In this document: positions 15,246-23,905 of the stretch, one piece after another | How the letters are laid out: the number at the start of each line of letters is the position of its first letter | Position numbering within the stretch: position 1 is the first letter of the stretch | The notes under the pieces: model-generated | Database searches by the model: none | Told to the model about the DNA's origin: nothing | What the model saw: the letters and a program-made list of their open reading frames with translations, nothing else | Assembly: GCF_006715055.1 (NCBI RefSeq) | Contig: NZ_VFMN01000001.1 | Coordinates: 310,001-374,000, forward strand | Direction: 5' to 3' | Length of the DNA stretch: 64,000 bases | DNA from: Lapillicoccus jejuensis | GTDB taxonomy: Bacteria; Actinomycetota; Actinomycetes; Actinomycetales; Dermatophilaceae | Position numbers and translations under genes: made by a program

Positions 15246-18167
15246 GTGAGCACGACCACCGCCACGACCGCCGGCTCCGCCACGAAGCCCGCCGCGCTGC
15301 ACGGCCCGCTGTCCATCGCGCAGGCCTTCGACCCGCGGCGCAACAGCATCGGCTTCCTGCGCTGGTTCCTCGCGTTCGCGGTGATCTTCTCGCACGCGGG
15401 CCCGATCGCCGGGTTCTACGGCAGCAAGAACCTCGGGGTGCAGTGGTCGGACGAGCAGTCCTTCGGCGGCGTCGCCGTCTCCGGGTTCTTCTTCCTCAGC
15501 GGCTTCCTCATCAGCCGCAGCCGGCAGGGTCGCTCGACCGTCTTCCGGTACTTCTGGCGCCGCATCCTGCGCATCTTCCCCGCCTTCTGGGCCGCGCTGC
15601 TGCTCACCGCGTTCGTCTGGGCGCCGCTGGCCTGGTGGCACGTGCACCACACCCTGCGCGGCTACTTCTCGGCCCAGACCGAGTCCCCGCTCACCTACTT
15701 CTGGAACAACATGTTCCTCGAGCTGGGCCAGCGCAACCTCGCCGGGATGGGCAACGAGGTGCCGCTCGCGGTCTGCTGCGGGCGCGACTGGAACGGGTCG
15801 GCGTGGACGCTGGCCTACGAGTTCAAGGGCTACATCCTCATCGGCGTCCTCGGCCTCATCGGGTTCCTCGCGCACCGGTGGATCATCGCCACGCTCTTCG
15901 CGCTGATGATCGCGCTCAACACGGTGACCTTCCTCAACATCCCGGTGAAGGCCGCGGTGCTGCAGCCGCTGCTCAACGACTTCTTCCTCGTCATGCTGCT
16001 CACGCCGTTCGTCACCGGCATGCTCTTCTCGGCCTTCGCCGACAAGATCGTCGTCGACGACCGGGTCGCGGTCGGCGCGGCCGCGATCGCCTTCTACACG
16101 TACTTCGTCGCGTCCGGCTGGAACGTCTACGGCCAGTTCGCCTTCCTCTACGTGCTCATGTGGTGCGCGATCCGGCTGCCGCTGCGCAACTGGGAGCGGT
16201 ACGGCGACATGTCGTACGGCATCTACATCTACGCGTGGCCGATCATGTACCTCGCGACCTTCTTCCACCTCGAGACGCGGGGCTGGCTGGCCTACCACCT
16301 CGGCGTCGTCGTCGCGTGCCACATCACCGCGTGGCTCAGCTGGCACCTGCTGGAGAAGCGGGCCCTCGCGCTGAAGAACTGGACCCCGGCGTGGATGGCC
16401 CTCGGCCTGCAGCGCCTCTCACCGGTGACCCAGCGGGCCCGCGCCACGCTGGTGGACCCGCGCTTCTCCTCCACCCCGTACGCCGCCCGGCTGCGGCACG
16501 AGGCGACCCTCGCCGGTGGCGACCTGGTCTCGCACGACCCCGCCTCGCGGGTGGCCCACGCCGGCACCACACCCGGGACCGCCACCCCGCCGCCGGCGAC
16601 GCGCGCGCGCACCATCGGCCGGTGGACCGCCCTGTCCGGGCTCGCCGTCGTCCTCCTGCTCGCCGCCCTCGTCCTCCCCCGGGTGTACGACGCCCGCTAC
16701 TCCCCCGCCGCCCGCGGCGTCGCCCCCGCGGCGGCGGCGGGCGCCTCGCCGTCCTCGAGCCTGGCCGCCGCCACCACCCCCGTGACCGCGACCACCGGCG
16801 ACGGGGCGGATCTCGCCGGGCTCCCGGCGGCCGCCGCCCACGCGGCGCCGGACCCGGCCACGGTGGCGGCGTGGCAGCAGCACCAGGCCCAGTCGCAGGC
16901 CGTCGTCCAGGGCAAGGACGGGATGTCCTTCCTCGGCGAGGCCTACCTGCACAACGTCACCCAGGCCCTCGGCCTGCGCAGCTACTCCCCCGCCGAGGTG
17001 CAGCGCGCCGCGGCCTCGCTCGACGCGCAGTCGACCTGGCTGACCCGGCACGGGATCGCGTCCCAGTTCGTCGTCGCGCCCGCCAAGTGGGAGGTCTACC
17101 CCGAGGACCTGCCGGACTGGGCCTCCCCGCGCGGAGCGAGCATCCTCGACCAGCTCGTGGGCTACCGCCCCTCCGCGCTCGTCGACCTGCGCCCCGAGCT
17201 CGTCGCCGCGAAGGCGAGCGGCAAGCCCTTCTCGCTGAAGAACTCGCACTGGAGCGACTACGGCGCCTACGTCGCCTGGGCGGCGATGGCCCGGCACCTC
17301 ACCGCCGCCTACCCCACCCTCGGACCGGTCGCCGTGCCCACCCTGAGCGGGACCACGACGCAGGACCTCGACAACGAGTTCACCGCCATCGACGGCGACA
17401 AGGGCCCCAACGACTGGCAGGTCCCGCAGTACGCCACCCCGCTGCGCACGCCCCGGCTGGTGGGGGCCGACGGTCGCGCGACCCCGCTCGCGGCCGGCAC
17501 CCGGATCGACGTCGCCAACGCCCCGATGCACCTGGTGACGCCGTCGGCGCCCAACCGGAAGCGGCTGCTGGTGCTCGGTGACTCGACCGTCACCGCGGTC
17601 GCGCCGCTGCTGACCAACGCCTTCGCCGACGTCACCATCGTGCGGCACTACCTCGACCAGCCGGACAAGCAGCCGAGCCTGGCCGCCCTCGTCGCGCGGT
17701 ACCACCCGCAGGTGGTGCTCACGCTGACGACGCAGCGCAACCTCGACGTCCCGCTCGGGCAGGACCTCGGCGCGCTCCAGGCCGGGCTGCAGTGGGACCG
17801 CACGACCGCCACCGGCGAGGCCCGGTGGACCGCCGGCGGGGCGGCCCCGACCGGCGGGCTCGCGGTCGACGGGTCCGCCGACGGCCGCGGCACCCGCACC
17901 GTCACGCTGCCCTCGGGCCCCGCGTCCGCCGGCGGCGTCGCCGCGCTCGACCTCACCGCGTCCGCCGGCGGCTCCGTCCGGCTGACCGGCACCACCGCGT
18001 CCGGCCCGTGGTCGACCACCGTGCGCGTGGCCCCCGGGACGACGTCGACCTGGGCGCTGCTGGCGGCCGGCCTCGAGGGCGGCCGCGTCACCCTCAGCGC
18101 CGGGTCCGGCTCGGGGGCCGACCAGACGCTCACCGCGCTCACGGTCAGGCCCCGAGCCGCGTCGTGA
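15246..18167 (+). CDS. Acyltransferase-3 fused to an AlgX/SGNH-like domain
   Basis: 973 residues. Residues about 30-390 are an acyltransferase-3 (OafA-type) membrane domain with ten or so TM helices (RNSIGFLRWFLAFAVIFSHA, FGGVAVSGFFFLSGFLIS, FWRRILRIFPAFW). A linker and one more TM (about 455-480) lead to an extracytoplasmic domain with SFLGEAYLHN, SLKNSHWSDYGAYVAW and LLVLGDSTVTAV, as in the AlgX/AlgJ SGNH-like acetyltransferases. The final 120 residues are a beta-rich module. Together they would carry an acyl group across the membrane and place it on an exported glycan. GTG start 4 nt after rgpF. Confidence 0.85.
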   Translation: MSTTTATTAGSATKPAALHGPLSIAQAFDPRRNSIGFLRWFLAFAVIFSHAGPIAGFYGSKNLGVQWSDEQSFGGVAVSGFFFLSGFLISRSRQGRSTVFRYFWRRILRIFPAFWAALLLTAFVWAPLAWWHVHHTLRGYFSAQTESPLTYFWNNMFLELGQRNLAGMGNEVPLAVCCGRDWNGSAWTLAYEFKGYILIGVLGLIGFLAHRWIIATLFALMIALNTVTFLNIPVKAAVLQPLLNDFFLVMLLTPFVTGMLFSAFADKIVVDDRVAVGAAAIAFYTYFVASGWNVYGQFAFLYVLMWCAIRLPLRNWERYGDMSYGIYIYAWPIMYLATFFHLETRGWLAYHLGVVVACHITAWLSWHLLEKRALALKNWTPAWMALGLQRLSPVTQRARATLVDPRFSSTPYAARLRHEATLAGGDLVSHDPASRVAHAGTTPGTATPPPATRARTIGRWTALSGLAVVLLLAALVLPRVYDARYSPAARGVAPAAAAGASPSSSLAAATTPVTATTGDGADLAGLPAAAAHAAPDPATVAAWQQHQAQSQAVVQGKDGMSFLGEAYLHNVTQALGLRSYSPAEVQRAAASLDAQSTWLTRHGIASQFVVAPAKWEVYPEDLPDWASPRGASILDQLVGYRPSALVDLRPELVAAKASGKPFSLKNSHWSDYGAYVAWAAMARHLTAAYPTLGPVAVPTLSGTTTQDLDNEFTAIDGDKGPNDWQVPQYATPLRTPRLVGADGRATPLAAGTRIDVANAPMHLVTPSAPNRKRLLVLGDSTVTAVAPLLTNAFADVTIVRHYLDQPDKQPSLAALVARYHPQVVLTLTTQRNLDVPLGQDLGALQAGLQWDRTTATGEARWTAGGAAPTGGLAVDGSADGRGTRTVTLPSGPASAGGVAALDLTASAGGSVRLTGTTASGPWSTTVRVAPGTTSTWALLAAGLEGGRVTLSAGSGSGADQTLTALTVRPRAAS

Positions 18168-19429
18168 GCGCGGCGGCGCCCGCGTCCCGGAGGGACCGGG
18201 TCGTCCTCGGCGCCGGGCTCGTCATCGGCGTGGCCGTCCTCCTCGCGCGGCTGGCCCCCCGTCTGACCGACCCCGCCCTCTTCGCCGAGGACGGGACCGT
18301 CTTCTCGATCCAGGCCTGGGTCAGCGGGGCCCCGACCCTGTGGCGCCCCTACGCCGGCTACCTGCACCTCGTCCCGCGCCTCGTCGCGCTGGCCGCCTCG
18401 CCGCTGCCGTTCCACGCCCTGCCCGCGGTCTACACGTGGACCGCGACCGTGCTCACCGCGCTGGCCTTCCTGCCCGTGCTCAGCCCCCGGATCGCGGCGG
18501 TGCTCCCGTCCCCCGCCGCGCGCGCGACGGCGTACGTCGCCCTGTGCCTCACCCCCCACCTCGCCGAGGCCGGCGGGGTCGTCGCCTCGCTGATCTTCGT
18601 GCTGGGGACCACCCAGGTCCTGCTCGCGCTGCTCGCCCCACCGAGCGGCCCGCGCGCCCGGCTGGTGCACGTGGGCGAGGTGCTCGTCCTGCTCGCCTGC
18701 GTCCTCAGCGGACCGCTCGTGGCCTTCCTGTGGCCGCTCGTCGTGCGCCGCTGGTGGGTGCACCGCGCCCGCGGCGACCTCGTCCTGGTCGGGGTCGCGC
18801 TGGCCGGCGCGGTGGTGCAGGTGCTGGTCCTGCTCGCCTCGCCGCGGCAGGTGCGCGGGCACACCCCCGTCGTCGTGCCCGACGTGCTGCTGCGCCGGCT
18901 GGGGGCGGAGTGGGTCCTCGACCAGGCTGTGGTGGTGCGCGACGCGCACTCGCTCCCGCTCCTGGTCGCCGCCGGCCTCGTCCTGCTCGGCGTCCTCGTC
19001 GTCGCCGTCCTGCGCCTCGGGCTGCTCGGGCTCTGGCTGGGGCTGACCGCACTGCTCACCCCGGCCGCGGCGGTCGTCGCCTACGGCCCGGTCTACGCGC
19101 TCCCCGAGGCCGGCGACCGGCACCTGGTCCTGCCCGGCTGCCTCCTGCTCCTCCTGCTCGTCGCGGCGCTCCTCCCGCCCCCCGACCGCGTCCGGGCGAC
19201 GCGGGGTCGCCGGCGCCGGTGGGCCACCCCCGCGCTCGCCGCGGTCCTGCTCCTCGCCGGGGCGCCGGGGCTCGTCGCCCACTTCGCGCTCTCGCCCCGA
19301 CCGGTCGTGCCGACCGGGGCCCGCCTGGACGCCTTCGAGCGCTGCCTCGAGCAGCGCGCGCGGACCTGCAGGATCTCCTACAGCCCGCGCGGCTTCGTGC
19401 TCGTCGTGCGACCCCCGACGTCCTCGTAG
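18164..19429 (+). CDS. Polytopic membrane protein, possibly GT-C type
   Basis: 421 residues with about ten membrane segments. After TM1 there is an acidic loop motif (TDPALFAEDGTVF) similar in position to the catalytic Asp/Glu loop of GT-C glycosyltransferases. GTG 18164 overlaps the upstream stop as GTGA, so it is translationally coupled to the acyltransferase. Its 3' end overlaps the convergent GT4 gene by 52 nt. No family is recognised with certainty; a role in glycan assembly is inferred from the operon. Confidence 0.6.
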   Translation: MSAAAPASRRDRVVLGAGLVIGVAVLLARLAPRLTDPALFAEDGTVFSIQAWVSGAPTLWRPYAGYLHLVPRLVALAASPLPFHALPAVYTWTATVLTALAFLPVLSPRIAAVLPSPAARATAYVALCLTPHLAEAGGVVASLIFVLGTTQVLLALLAPPSGPRARLVHVGEVLVLLACVLSGPLVAFLWPLVVRRWWVHRARGDLVLVGVALAGAVVQVLVLLASPRQVRGHTPVVVPDVLLRRLGAEWVLDQAVVVRDAHSLPLLVAAGLVLLGVLVVAVLRLGLLGLWLGLTALLTPAAAVVAYGPVYALPEAGDRHLVLPGCLLLLLLVAALLPPPDRVRATRGRRRRWATPALAAVLLLAGAPGLVAHFALSPRPVVPTGARLDAFERCLEQRARTCRISYSPRGFVLVVRPPTSS

Positions 19430-20520
19430 ACCTCCCACAGCCGCCGGGCCGTCGCGGTCCAGGTCAGCTCGGCGGCCCGGTCCGCCGCCCGGTGCAGCCG
19501 CTCCCGGGCCCCGGGACCGGGCTGGGTCGCCTCGGCCAGCGCCGCCGCCAGCGCCCCCTCGTCCTCGCGGGGCGCGACGAGCGCGCCGCCCGCCCCGACC
19601 TCGACGAGGGCGGGGTCGTCGCTGGTGACGACGGGGGCCCCGGCCGCGAAGGCCTCGACGACGGGCAGGCCGAAGCCCTCGGCCCGGCTCGGCATCACCA
19701 CGACCGCCGCCCCCGCGTAGAGCGCCGCCAGGTCGGCGTCGTCGACGCGGCCGGTCACGAGGACCCGCGCCGCCACCCCGGCCCGCCGGGCCAGGTCGGC
19801 GACGTCGACGTCGCCCCAGCCGGCCGGACCGACGACGACGAGCGCGAGCCCACCCGTGTCCGGCCGGGCCAGCGCGGCGAGCAGCACGTCGAGGCCCTTG
19901 CGCGGCTCGGCGGTGCCGACGAAGAGGGCGTACCGCGTCGGCACGCCGCGGGCCGTCCGGCGGGCCGCCGCCTCGTCGGGCGGCAGCGGCGGCAGCGTGC
20001 TCACGCCGGGCAGGACCGGGACCACCTCGCCACGGGGCGCGAGCACCCGGCGGACCTGCTCGGCGACCGCGGCGGTCGGGGTGACGACGACGTCGGCGTG
20101 CGCGGCCGCCCGCTCCCCCATCCGGTGGTGGAAGGCGACCCCGCGCGGTGTCAGCGTCCCCGGGTGCGTCCACGGGACGACGTCGTGGCAGGTGACGACG
20201 AGCCCGACGCCCGGCACGGGCGGGGGCACGAGCAGCGTCGGGGCGTGCACGACCCCGGCGCGGGCGGCCCGCGGCCACGGGGAGCGCTCCCACAGCGGCG
20301 GCAGGAGGCGGGCGGGCACCGGGAGACGCCGTACGGGGACCTCGAGGTGCTCCCCCGGCGTGCCCTCCCGCGGGGCGAGGGCGCGCAGCGGCCGACCCTC
20401 GGCGGTCGCCGCGAGGGCCCGGACGAGCTCACGGGTGTAGCGGCCCGTGCCGCCGGGCACCCGGGCGGCCAGCTGGGCCGCGACGACGGTCACGGGGGTC
20501 GCCGTCCGGGCTGGGGACAC
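19378..20520 (-). CDS. GT4 family glycosyltransferase
   Basis: 380 residues, GT-B fold: GGTGRYTRELVRALAA, VVTCHDVVPWTHPG, FVGTAEPRKGLDVLLAAL, the middle loop VVVMPSRAEGFGLPVVEAF and a C-terminal helix ARRLWEVYEDV. GTG 20520 is supported by GAGGAGG 6 nt upstream. Paralogous to the GT4 genes at 9014 and 22769. It is monocistronic on this strand, divergent from the wzm-wzt operon, and its 3' end overlaps the convergent membrane-protein gene by 52 nt. Confidence 0.87.
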   Translation of the reverse strand: MSPARTATPVTVVAAQLAARVPGGTGRYTRELVRALAATAEGRPLRALAPREGTPGEHLEVPVRRLPVPARLLPPLWERSPWPRAARAGVVHAPTLLVPPPVPGVGLVVTCHDVVPWTHPGTLTPRGVAFHHRMGERAAAHADVVVTPTAAVAEQVRRVLAPRGEVVPVLPGVSTLPPLPPDEAAARRTARGVPTRYALFVGTAEPRKGLDVLLAALARPDTGGLALVVVGPAGWGDVDVADLARRAGVAARVLVTGRVDDADLAALYAGAAVVVMPSRAEGFGLPVVEAFAAGAPVVTSDDPALVEVGAGGALVAPREDEGALAAALAEATQPGPGARERLHRAADRAAELTWTATARRLWEVYEDVGGRTTSTKPRGL

Positions 20521-20576
20521 CCTGCGCCTCCTCGTCTCGCCCGGCGCGGGTGTCGGGGCCCCGACCGCGGCGCGGG

Positions 20577-20582
20577 TATCGT
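20577..20582 (+). promoter_or_regulatory. Possible -10 box TATCGT upstream of wzm
   Basis: TATCGT lies about 98 bp before ATG 20680 in the 159-bp divergent gap. A small hairpin GCCAC-ACGC-GTGGC follows, and an AAGGA ribosome site is at 20664. No clear -35. Confidence 0.35.
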
Positions 20583-20679
20583 GACTCTGCCACACGCGTG
20601 GCGCCGAGGACCCGCCCGACCCGGGGCCGGGACGCGCCGGGGCGCGAGGACGGCACGGACGGGAAGGACGAGCAACGGC

Positions 20680-21546
20680 ATGAAGGTGGCCACCCTCGGA
20701 CGGGCGACGCGCCGGTCCGGGCCGCAGACGTCGCTGCGCGGCGAGCTGGTCGCCCAGCTCGTGCGCAAGGACCTCAAGGTCAAGTACCAGGGCTCGACGC
20801 TCGGCTTCATGTGGTCGCTGGCCAACCCGCTGCTGACCCTCGTGGTCTACACGTTCGTCTTCACCGTCGTCTTCCCGTCGCGGGTGCCGAAGTTCGGCTT
20901 CTTCCTCATGTCCGGGCTGCTCATCTGGAACTTCTTCAGCCTCGGCGTGTCCGGGGCGGCCACCTCGATCCTCGGCAACGCCGGGCTGGTCAAGAAGGTC
21001 CCGTTCCCGCACTCGGCCCTGCCGCTCGCGGCGATCGGCTTCGCCGGCGTCCAGGTCGTCCTGCAGTACGTCGTGCTCATCATCGCCCTGAGCGTGGGCG
21101 GCATGGCCCCGCTGCGGCCCGAGCTGCTGCTGCTGGTCCCCGCGACGTTCGTGGCGCTCGTCTTCACCGTCGGGCTCGGGATGTTCGTCGCGGCGACGAC
21201 GGTGCGGCTGCGCGACACCCAGCACATCCTCGAGGTGGCGCTCTTCGCGTGGCTCTACGTCACGCCGATCATCTACCAGGTCAGCCTCGTCCACGACCGC
21301 TTCGGCGGCGGCCTCGTGGAGAAGCTGTACTACCTCAACCCGATGACCGGCGTCGTCATCTCGTTCCAGCGCGCGCTCTACGGGCAGGTCTACTACCCGG
21401 GCACGGACAAGCTGCTGCTGGCCAGCGCCGACGACCTCTTCTACCTCAAGGCGCTCGCCGTCGGCTTCGTCGTCTCCGCCGTCGTCTTCCTCGTCGGCCG
21501 CTGGCAGTTCCGGCGGCTGTCGGCCGACTTCGCGGAGGAGCTGTGA
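20680..21546 (+). CDS. wzm: Polysaccharide ABC exporter, permease subunit
   Basis: 288 residues with six predicted membrane helices. The N-terminal segment LVRKDLKVKYQGSTLGFMWS and the end of the protein (NPMTGVVISFQRALYG) are signatures of the ABC-2/TagG/Wzm permeases that export teichoic acid or O-antigen-type glycans assembled on a lipid carrier. The ATPase partner overlaps by GTGA. ATG 20680 has AAGGA upstream. The pair provides the export route for the rhamnose-type polymer of this region. Confidence 0.92.
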   Translation: MKVATLGRATRRSGPQTSLRGELVAQLVRKDLKVKYQGSTLGFMWSLANPLLTLVVYTFVFTVVFPSRVPKFGFFLMSGLLIWNFFSLGVSGAATSILGNAGLVKKVPFPHSALPLAAIGFAGVQVVLQYVVLIIALSVGGMAPLRPELLLLVPATFVALVFTVGLGMFVAATTVRLRDTQHILEVALFAWLYVTPIIYQVSLVHDRFGGGLVEKLYYLNPMTGVVISFQRALYGQVYYPGTDKLLLASADDLFYLKALAVGFVVSAVVFLVGRWQFRRLSADFAEEL

Positions 21547-22808
21547 GCACCTCGCCGACCGGTCAGGCGAACCCGGTCACGCCGGCGACGACCGTGCCCG
21601 CGCCCGTGGCCCCGCCGGACGACGCCGAGGTCCTCGTGCGCGCCACCGGGGTGAGCAAGCGCTTCGCCAGCTACTCGCGCCGGGCGACCTCGCTCAAGGA
21701 GCGCCTGGTCAAGCGCGAGCAGACCGAGGCGGCCGACTTCTGGGCCCTGCAGGGGATCGACCTGCAGGTGCGCCGCGGCGAGACGGTGGGCCTCATGGGC
21801 CCCAACGGGTCGGGCAAGAGCACCCTGCTCAAGGTCCTCTCCGGCATCCTGCGCCCGACCGCGGGCGAGGTGCAGGTGACCGGGCGGGTGGCGTCGCTGC
21901 TCGAGCTCGGCGCCGGCTTCGACGGCGAGCTGACCGGCCGCGAGAACATCTACCTCAACGCCTCGCTGCTCGGCATCTCCCGGGCGGAGACCGACCGGCT
22001 CTTCGACGAGATCGTCGAGTTCAGCGAGCTCGGCGAGTTCATCGAGTTCCCGGTCAAGCACTACTCGTCGGGGATGTACGTGCGGCTCGGCTTCGCCGTC
22101 GCCGTGCACATCGACCCCGACATCCTCATCATCGACGAGGTCCTGGCCGTCGGTGACGCCGCCTTCCAGCAGAAGTGCCTCACCCGGATCGCCGACTTCC
22201 AGAAGGCCGGCAAGACGATCCTCTTCGTCTCGCACAGCTCCTCGCTCGTGGAGGAGCTGTGCACCCGCGCGGTGCTGCTCAGCCACGGTCACGTGCTCTT
22301 CGACGGCCGCCCGGGCGAGAGCACCACCCGTCTCAACGCGCTGCTCGGCATCGACCGGCTCGAGAGCGAGAAGGACGGTCTGGTCACGATCGCGTCGATG
22401 GACGTGCGCGACCCCTCGAGCGGCGAGTCGCTCGAGACCTTCGCGTGCGGCGCCTCGGTCGAGGTGCACGCCGAGATCGAGTGGCACCAGCCGCTCGCCG
22501 CCGGCGCCGACCTGTCGCTGCACCTCACGGCGCCCGGCATCCCGGACCCGGTGGTCGTCATCGAGCCGGACTGGACGCCGGTCCCCCGCGAGCAGCTGGA
22601 CGCCGGCCGCACGACGATCCGCTGGGTCGTCGAGGCGCTGCCCGACCTGCCCGGTGACTACTCGCTCGTGCTGGCCGTCTTCAGCCAGGAGATCCTCGTC
22701 GGCCACGGCCGCATCGGCGGGATCCGCCTCGAGGGCGCCACCGCCCGCACGGTGCCGGGCCGGCTGGTCTACGGCGAGCCGGGGGCGCGCCCGAGCGCGA
22801 CCTCGTAG
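21543..22808 (+). CDS. wzt: Polysaccharide ABC exporter, ATPase with C-terminal carbohydrate-binding-type domain
   Basis: 421 residues. The ATPase has Walker A GPNGSGKST, the Wzt/TagH signature TGRENIYLN, an ABC signature YSSGMYVRLGFAVA and Walker B ILIIDEVLAVGD. Residues about 280-421 form an additional beta-rich region (VEVHAEIEWHQPL, DYSLVLAVFSQEILVG) like the Wzt C-terminal domain that recognises the non-reducing end of the exported glycan in O9a-type systems. This suggests the polymer carries a terminal cap or modification before export. The 3' end overlaps the convergent GT4 gene by 40 nt. Confidence 0.92.
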   Translation: MSTSPTGQANPVTPATTVPAPVAPPDDAEVLVRATGVSKRFASYSRRATSLKERLVKREQTEAADFWALQGIDLQVRRGETVGLMGPNGSGKSTLLKVLSGILRPTAGEVQVTGRVASLLELGAGFDGELTGRENIYLNASLLGISRAETDRLFDEIVEFSELGEFIEFPVKHYSSGMYVRLGFAVAVHIDPDILIIDEVLAVGDAAFQQKCLTRIADFQKAGKTILFVSHSSSLVEELCTRAVLLSHGHVLFDGRPGESTTRLNALLGIDRLESEKDGLVTIASMDVRDPSSGESLETFACGASVEVHAEIEWHQPLAAGADLSLHLTAPGIPDPVVVIEPDWTPVPREQLDAGRTTIRWVVEALPDLPGDYSLVLAVFSQEILVGHGRIGGIRLEGATARTVPGRLVYGEPGARPSATS

Positions 22809-23905
22809 GCGCGCAGCGTCGCCCGCGCCGTCGCCTCCCACGTGAAGCGCGCAGCCCGCTCGCGCCGGGTCCCCGGGTCGCCGACGGGATCGCGCAGCGC
22901 CCGCTCCAGGGCGTCCGCCCACGCCTCGACGTCACCCGCGTCGCCGTACGCCGCCGCGTCGCCGAGCACCTCGCGGGTGACCGGCAGGTCGGAGGCGAGC
23001 ACGGGGACCCCGCACGCGAGGGCCTCCAGCGGCGGCAGGCCGAAGCCCTCGTCGAGCGAGGGGAAGGCGAGCAGGGTCGCGCCGGCGACGAGCGCGCGCA
23101 GGTCGGCGTCGTCGAGGTGGCCGGTCAGCCGCACCCGGTCCTCGGGCGTCAGCGCCAGGCTCTCCCCCCAGCCCTCGCCGCCGACGAGGACCAGCGGCGG
23201 CACGTCCTCGCGGCGGGCCGAGAGCAGCCGGTGCGCCGCGACGAGGGTGGCGAGGTTCTTGCGCGGCTCGAGGGTGCCCACCGCGAGCAGGTACTCGCCC
23301 GGCAGGTCGAGGCGGCGCGCCACCTCGGGGTCCGGCTGCGCGCGGTGCCAGACCGGGTCGACGCCCAGCGGCGTGACGTGCACCCGGTCGGGGTCGACGC
23401 GGTAGGCGTCGAGAACCTGCTCGCGGACGGCGGCGCTCGGGGTGCAGACCGCCCCGGCCCGGGCGATCCCGAGCGGGACGAGCTCGCGGTAGGCCAGGGA
23501 GGCCGCGGCGACGGTGGAGCGGTGCCGCAGGTAGGCCAGGTCGTGCACCGTGAGGACGCCGGCCGCGCGGCGGGCCGGCGGCAGGACGAAGTTCGTCGCG
23601 TGGAAGACGTCGAGCGGTCCGGTGAGCAGCTCGACCGGGACGGCGCCGGCGGGGCCCCAGGCGCGCCGCAGCAGCCGGGCCGGCACCGGCCGCGAGCGCA
23701 CCGGCACGCCGTCGGGCAGCCGCGCCGGCAGCGCCCCGGCGCCGCGGACGGTGAAGGCGGTCGCGACGAGCGACGGCGCCTCGCCCGTCGGCAGCGCGGC
23801 GAGGGCGTGGACGAGCCGGTGCACGTAGGTGCCGACCCCGGTGAGGCGCCCGACGAGCGGCGTCGCGTCGAGCCCGACGGTGGGGCTGACGGTGGGGCCG
23901 GTCAC
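22769..23905 (-). CDS. GT4 family glycosyltransferase
   Basis: 378 residues, GT-B fold: GVGTYVHRLVHALAAL, VLTVHDLAYLRHRS, VGTLEPRKNLATLVAAHRL and LDEGFGLPPLEALACGVP. GTG 23905 overlaps the upstream GT2 stop as GTGA. Third member of the GT4 paralogue set in this region. Last gene of the rmlD-GT2-GT4 minus-strand operon, so it is likely to act on the same rhamnose-containing intermediate. Confidence 0.88.
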   Translation of the reverse strand: MTGPTVSPTVGLDATPLVGRLTGVGTYVHRLVHALAALPTGEAPSLVATAFTVRGAGALPARLPDGVPVRSRPVPARLLRRAWGPAGAVPVELLTGPLDVFHATNFVLPPARRAAGVLTVHDLAYLRHRSTVAAASLAYRELVPLGIARAGAVCTPSAAVREQVLDAYRVDPDRVHVTPLGVDPVWHRAQPDPEVARRLDLPGEYLLAVGTLEPRKNLATLVAAHRLLSARREDVPPLVLVGGEGWGESLALTPEDRVRLTGHLDDADLRALVAGATLLAFPSLDEGFGLPPLEALACGVPVLASDLPVTREVLGDAAAYGDAGDVEAWADALERALRDPVGDPGTRRERAARFTWEATARATLRAYEVALGRAPGSP

